Shown: piece after piece, positions 59,953 through 64,000 of the stretch
How the letters are laid out: each line of letters opens with the position of its first letter
How positions within the stretch are numbered: the first letter of the stretch is position 1
Origin: Auriscalpium vulgare
Lineage: Eukaryota; Basidiomycota; Agaricomycetes; Russulales; Auriscalpiaceae
Assembly (NCBI GenBank): GCA_019915015.1
Contig: JAHBBC010000005.1
Location: 1,488,001-1,552,000 of the forward strand
Reading direction: 5' to 3'
Length of the DNA stretch: 64,000 bases
The notes under the pieces: model-generated
The model's input: only the letters and a program-made list of their open reading frames with translations
Databases searched by the model: none
What the model was told of the DNA's origin: nothing
Made by a program: the position numbers and the translations under genes

Positions 59953-60752
59953 ATGGCGTCGGCATACCTCAATACCCTCCAACGACCGGCACTGGCCCGG
60001 AGCACCCTCTTCAGCAGACCAAACGTCTACAGATCCGCATGGAAGACACACCCCGCAGGCTCCTCCCGGGCGTACGCGCACGCGGTCGTCCCCAGACGCC
60101 CCAGCCCCGCGACGCAGCTCTTTCGCGGGTGGACGGGCGTCGGAATCGCGGGCGCCGGGCTCGGGCTCTCCCTGTACGCGAACATGCAGACGGTGCATTG
60201 TGAACGTGAGTCTCGTCCATCGCATGGTACTGTGTCTGTGCGTGCAATGTCACTCACCCCACCGCGGGCGACGAAGCCGGCGGAGCAACTACGCCGCCGC
60301 CGCCGCCCAAAGGCGCAAAGGAGGCCCGGGGCCTCGCGCCGCTGCCCCCGCCCCCGCAGTCCTCCGTGAACGTGTACGAGCTCTCGTTCGGCACCGTCGC
60401 CGGCGTCTGCGCGGGCGTGTTCGTCAAGAAAGGCGCAAAGCTCCTCGCGTTCGCGCTCGGCGGGGTCTTCGTCCTCCTCCAGGTGCGTCACTGCCCCGGA
60501 CTTCCACTATCCCTCGGAGGCGCTGACCCGAACACCCCACAGTACCTCGGCTCCGCGTCGATCGTGAAGGTCGACTGGGGCCGCGCCGCGTCGAGCTACG
60601 AGAGGGTGTTCTACTCGAAGGGCCCGGACGGCGTGCGCCGCGCGCCGACTGTGTCCTCGCTGTTCCAGTGGCTCGTCGATTTCCTGACGGCGGACTTCCA
60701 GCCCCGCGCGTCGTTCATTGCTGGGTTTTTGCTGGGGCTTCGGATCGGCTGA
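59953..60752 (+). CDS. FUN14 family mitochondrial membrane protein
   Basis: FUN14 proteins sit in the outer mitochondrial membrane; the animal form is a mitophagy receptor. The ATG at 59953 gives a basic leader (MASAYLNTLQRPALARSTLF) and a first hydrophobic segment (GVGIAGAGLGLSLYANM). The second exon has a Pro-rich spacer (GGATTPPPPPKGAKEARG), then the FUN14 domain: SVNVYELSFGTVAGVCAGVF, KKGAKLLAFALGGVFVLLQ, YLGSASIVKVDW, and at the end QWLVDFLTADFQPRASFIAG with FLLGLRIG. Two introns. Stop TGA at 60750-60752. No LC3-binding YxxL motif was searched for rigorously; the YELSFG stretch would be the first place to look. The exons are very GC-rich, as are those of NOP2 next to it. Confidence 0.85.
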
Positions 60753-60977
60753 GTAGTCAAATAGGATGGTTGGATAGCAATTCGATGGTTTACGTTGTCC
60801 ACCCGTGCGTGAAAGAGATCCAGTCCTGAAGTCTGAAGATCGTGGGCAAGGCGCACGGAATAAGTCACGTGCCGCGACATACCGCATTCGGTGGTCGAAA
60901 TCTCACTTTTTTGCGGCATCTGTCGGCGCATCTGCGCAACCTGGCCTTGCTCACTTCATCCACCCCCAGCCTCAGCC

Positions 60978-63457
60978 ATGGGACGACGTCAACGAAACAA
61001 GCAGCCTGACCCCGAGCCGCTCCCCGAGCCCGGCGCCGCCGCAAAGCCGTCGTTCAAGAAGCTCGGCAAGCGCAAGGCGGACGCGGACATCCAGAGCAAG
61101 CGGCCGGCGAAGAAGGCGAAGGAGGGCGCCGCGAAGAGCAAGCCGGCTGCGGTTGCGAAGGGCAAAAAGGTCCCGGAGGCGAAGGGGAAGGCCAACGGGA
61201 CGGCGAAGCAGGCGGAGGCTTGGGACGACGAGGACGATGGGGAGGCAGGGAGCGGCGAGGGGTGGGAGGACGTCGACGACGACGCAAAAATGGCAGACGG
61301 GTGCGTAGTGTTGCAGCACCTGCATAGAGCTGCGCTAAGAGGCGGGCTATCGCACAGGCCAACATTTGACGATGACGAAGGCCTCATCGGCGACCTCGAT
61401 GAATTCGACGTAGATGACGATGCCGAGTGCGTAGCGTCCCATACTCAAAGCTCCCACTGACATGCTCCTGTAGTGATGATCCTCTACGGCGTCCAACGCA
61501 AGAGCTCGACCTCGGGTCCGACGAGTCCGACGCCGAGCCCGCCCCGCCTACATCCCGCCGCGCCGCCAAAAAAGCCAAAAAAGCCGCCCGCCCCCCAAAA
61601 GTCATCCCCACCGCCTCCGACGCGTCCTCCTCCTCCTCCTCAGACGACGACGACGAGGACGACGCCGTCGACCGCGTGACCGCAGCGAACTTCGCCGCAC
61701 GCTCGCGCGCGCTCGACGCGCAGGCCGCGGCCGACGCCGCGCTCGACCGCGCGGAGCTGCAGCGCGCGGGCGCGGGGGACGTGGAAGAGGAGTTCGCGGG
61801 CGCGGACGAGATGGAGGAGGGCGAGGACGAGGTGGACACGGGCGTCGCGGAGGGCTTTGTGCTGCCCACCGCGGAGGAGCGCGCGGCCGAGCGCGCCGCG
61901 GGCGGGCCGGACGTCGCGGCGGTGCAGCGGCGCATGCGCGAGTGCGTGCGCGTGCTGGGCCGCTGGCGCGCGCTGGGCGCGGGGACGGGGCGGTGCGTTG
62001 TCCTGCGCGTGTGGGCTGATGTTTATGCTTATGTTTCTTTGGGCAGGGCGCGCGCGGAGTTCGTGGAGCAGCTCGTGGCGGATATCGCGAGCTACTATGG
62101 GTACAATGACTTTTTGGCGGAGAAGCTGTTCCAGCTGTTCCCGGTGGCGGAGGTATGTGCGGTCTGTGATATACTTGTGGGCGGAATGTTGATGTCTGGG
62201 ACAGGCGATCGAGTTCTTCGAGGCGAACGAGGTTCCGCGGCCAGTGACGATCCGGACGAATACGCTGCGCACGCGGCGGAGAGATCTGGCGCAGGCTCTC
62301 ATCAACCGCGGGGTCACTCTGGAGCCTATTGGGAAATGGACGAACGTCGGCTTGCAGGTGTTCGAAAGCAACGTGCCGATAGGTAAGCACGTCGTTGTAT
62401 CTATGTCCGCGTCCGCTCAGCGTGCACAGGCGCGACGCCGGAATACCTCGCGGGACAGTACATGCTGCAAGCCGCGTCCTCCTTCCTGCCCGTGATCGCG
62501 CTCGCGCCGCAGCCCAACGAGCGCGTGCTGGACATGGCGTCCTCGCCGGGGGGCAAGACGACGCACATGTCGGCGCTGATGCAGAACACGGGGATCATCT
62601 TTGCGAACGACGCGAGCAAGGTGCGCACGAAGAGCCTCACGGCGAACGTGCACCGGCTCGGGTGCAAGAACGTCGTGGTGTGCTCGTACGACGGGCGCGA
62701 GTTCCCGAAGGTGATGGGCGGGTTCGACCGCGTCCTGCTCGACGCGCCGTGCAGCGGGACGGGCGTCATCAGCAAGGACGCGAGCGTCAAGATTAACAAG
62801 GTGAGACTGCAGATTGATCCGGCCCTGCCTATTATCGTGTCCTGACGAATGTGCTGTGTAGTCCGAGCGGGACTTTGCGCTGCTGTCGCACCTGCAGAAG
62901 CAGCTGATCCTTTGCGCGCTGGACAGCGTGAACGCGGGGCGGGCGGGCGGGGCGTACGTGGTGTACTCGACGTGCAGCGTGACGGTGGACGAGAACGAGG
63001 CGGTGGTGGACTACGCGCTGCGCAAGCGGCCCGGGGCGCGGCTCGTGGAGACGGGGCTCGCGTTCGGGCGCGAGGGCTTCACGCGGTTCCGCGGGAAGAC
63101 GTTCGACGAGAGCGTGAAGCTCACGCGGCGCTTCTACCCGCACGCGCATAACATGGATGGGTTCTTCGTCGCGAAGTTCAGGGTCGAGCGGCGCGCGAAG
63201 GCGGCGGCGACGGCGGACGCGGACGCGGATGCGCCGGTGAAGGCGAAGGCGAAGGCGAAGGCGGTGGAGGCGGAGGCGCCGCTGGAGGAGGTCGGCTTTG
63301 ACGAGGAGGCGGACAAGCCGTATTTGGAAGGCGAGTCGGTCTGTTGGCATGGAGACGGGCGGCGTACTGACGTTGTACGTGTGCAGATGCGAAACGGAGG
63401 CGCATCAAGGCGAAGGGCCTGCGCCCGCCACGGCGCACGGTCGCGGCGACGGCGTGA
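60978..63457 (+). CDS. NOP2: NOP2, 25S rRNA cytosine-C5 methyltransferase
   Basis: NOP2 methylates a cytosine of 25S rRNA and is essential for 60S assembly in the nucleolus. ATG at 60978 ([20 protein letters not shown]). The N-terminal 250 residues are Lys/Ala-rich and then acidic ([17 protein letters not shown]). The conserved part: [63 protein letters not shown] motif [21 protein letters not shown], catalytic motif [20 protein letters not shown], motif [22 protein letters not shown], and [18 protein letters not shown]. Both functional cysteines (PCSG and TCS) are present. The last exon, [20 protein letters not shown], needs a GC-AG intron or a weak GT donor near 63330. TGA at 63455-63457. 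The reading is otherwise straightforward. Confidence 0.93.
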
Positions 63458-64000
63458 TGCACGGCGGTCTCGAGGGACCATCGATCTGTCTGCGCGGTGT
63501 ATCGCTGGATGCGATCGTGTCGATCTGCCGCACGCGCGGTGTGGGCTTGGCCGTACGTAGGATTATGCAGTATGATTGATGCGGACGTGTACATGTATCA
63601 GAGAGTATGCATGGGAACTGCATCACGTCTCATGGACGCTATGTGCGCACAACGTACGAGAAGCTAGCGACAATCAAACTGATGGAACGGCGAGAAACAG
63701 GGCCGCTGGCCGTGCAGATGGACGGGGCGGCGGCAGGTGGCCAGAACAGGAGCGTCGGCCGACGCTTGCGGGTGTCAGGGGTCGCAAGAAGCTTACGGCG
63801 GCGGCCAAATCAGGTGTCGGCTATGACGTAAATGCAGACCGATTTCCCGGGTGGTGGACGGGTGGATATGCGGTGCGGATCGACGGCGGAGCGCAGTGAG
63901 CTGCTGCTGGGCAGGCGCAGCTGGGCGGGCTTGGGCGGGACGAGGACGGCGAGACACCGGCGGACGTGTGCGTCGATGGCTGGCCAGGCGGGGTCCCAGA
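63458..64000. other. Downstream flank of NOP2 to the window end
   Basis: GC-rich, 543 bases, with short frames only. Nothing could be assigned; it may include the start of the next gene's promoter. Confidence 0.4.

Noticed and set aside
61602..62390. Long minus-strand frames (over 240 codons) across NOP2
   Set aside because: They are shadows of a GC-rich coding region: stop codons are rare on the opposite strand. Their products are Arg/Pro-rich without motifs.

Overview
The window is nuclear DNA of a filamentous basidiomycete, most likely an Agaricomycete. Evidence: nearly every gene is cut by several 45-65-base GT-AG introns, genes lie close together on both strands, coding DNA is GC-rich, and several families are typical of mushroom-forming fungi (TPR/F-box protein, MYND-finger protein, secreted HNH nuclease, fungal Hv1-type proton channel). 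There are no operons, CRISPR arrays or intact transposons, and I recognised no tRNA or rRNA genes. CDS coordinates give the genomic span from start to stop codon, introns included.

Layout. 0-14 kb: the edge of an unknown gene, mitochondrial SCOT (ketone-body CoA transferase), twinfilin, a FYVE/Rabenosyn-like PEP7 protein, the RAM-pathway protein SOG2, and the divergently transcribed SPB4 DEAD-box helicase. 14-23 kb: a secreted PhoD-like phosphatase, a cytosolic HSP70 with recognisable heat-shock elements and TATA box, and the PP2A B56 subunit RTS1. 23-29 kb: a conserved unknown protein with a proline/glutamine-rich tail, mitochondrial citrate synthase, and the ER translocon subunit SEC66. 29-45 kb: a USP7/UBP15-type deubiquitinase, a very long disordered protein, a TPR/F-box protein and a MYND-finger protein.

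45-49 kb is the accessory part. It holds a frameshifted, truncated 5' piece of the DNA primase large subunit gene, an imperfect repeat, two orphan ORFs, and a 0.42-kb piece copied from the neighbouring MYND gene. 49-54 kb: a candidate voltage-gated proton channel and two tandem short-chain dehydrogenases with the same intron positions and promoter layout. 54-64 kb: two unknown genes (one a four-helix membrane protein), a secreted DUF1524-like HNH nuclease, a FUN14 protein, and the GC-rich NOP2 rRNA methyltransferase gene.

Most of the window is conserved housekeeping DNA: mitochondrial metabolism (SCOT, CIT1, FUN14), ribosome biogenesis (SPB4, NOP2), protein folding, translocation and deubiquitination (HSP70, SEC66, UBP15) and morphogenesis/traffic (TWF1, PEP7, SOG2, RTS1). 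I found no convincing new multigene system. The best leads are the Hv1-like channel, the mosaic of gene fragments at 45-49 kb, the SDR pair and the secreted nuclease. All splice sites were read by eye.
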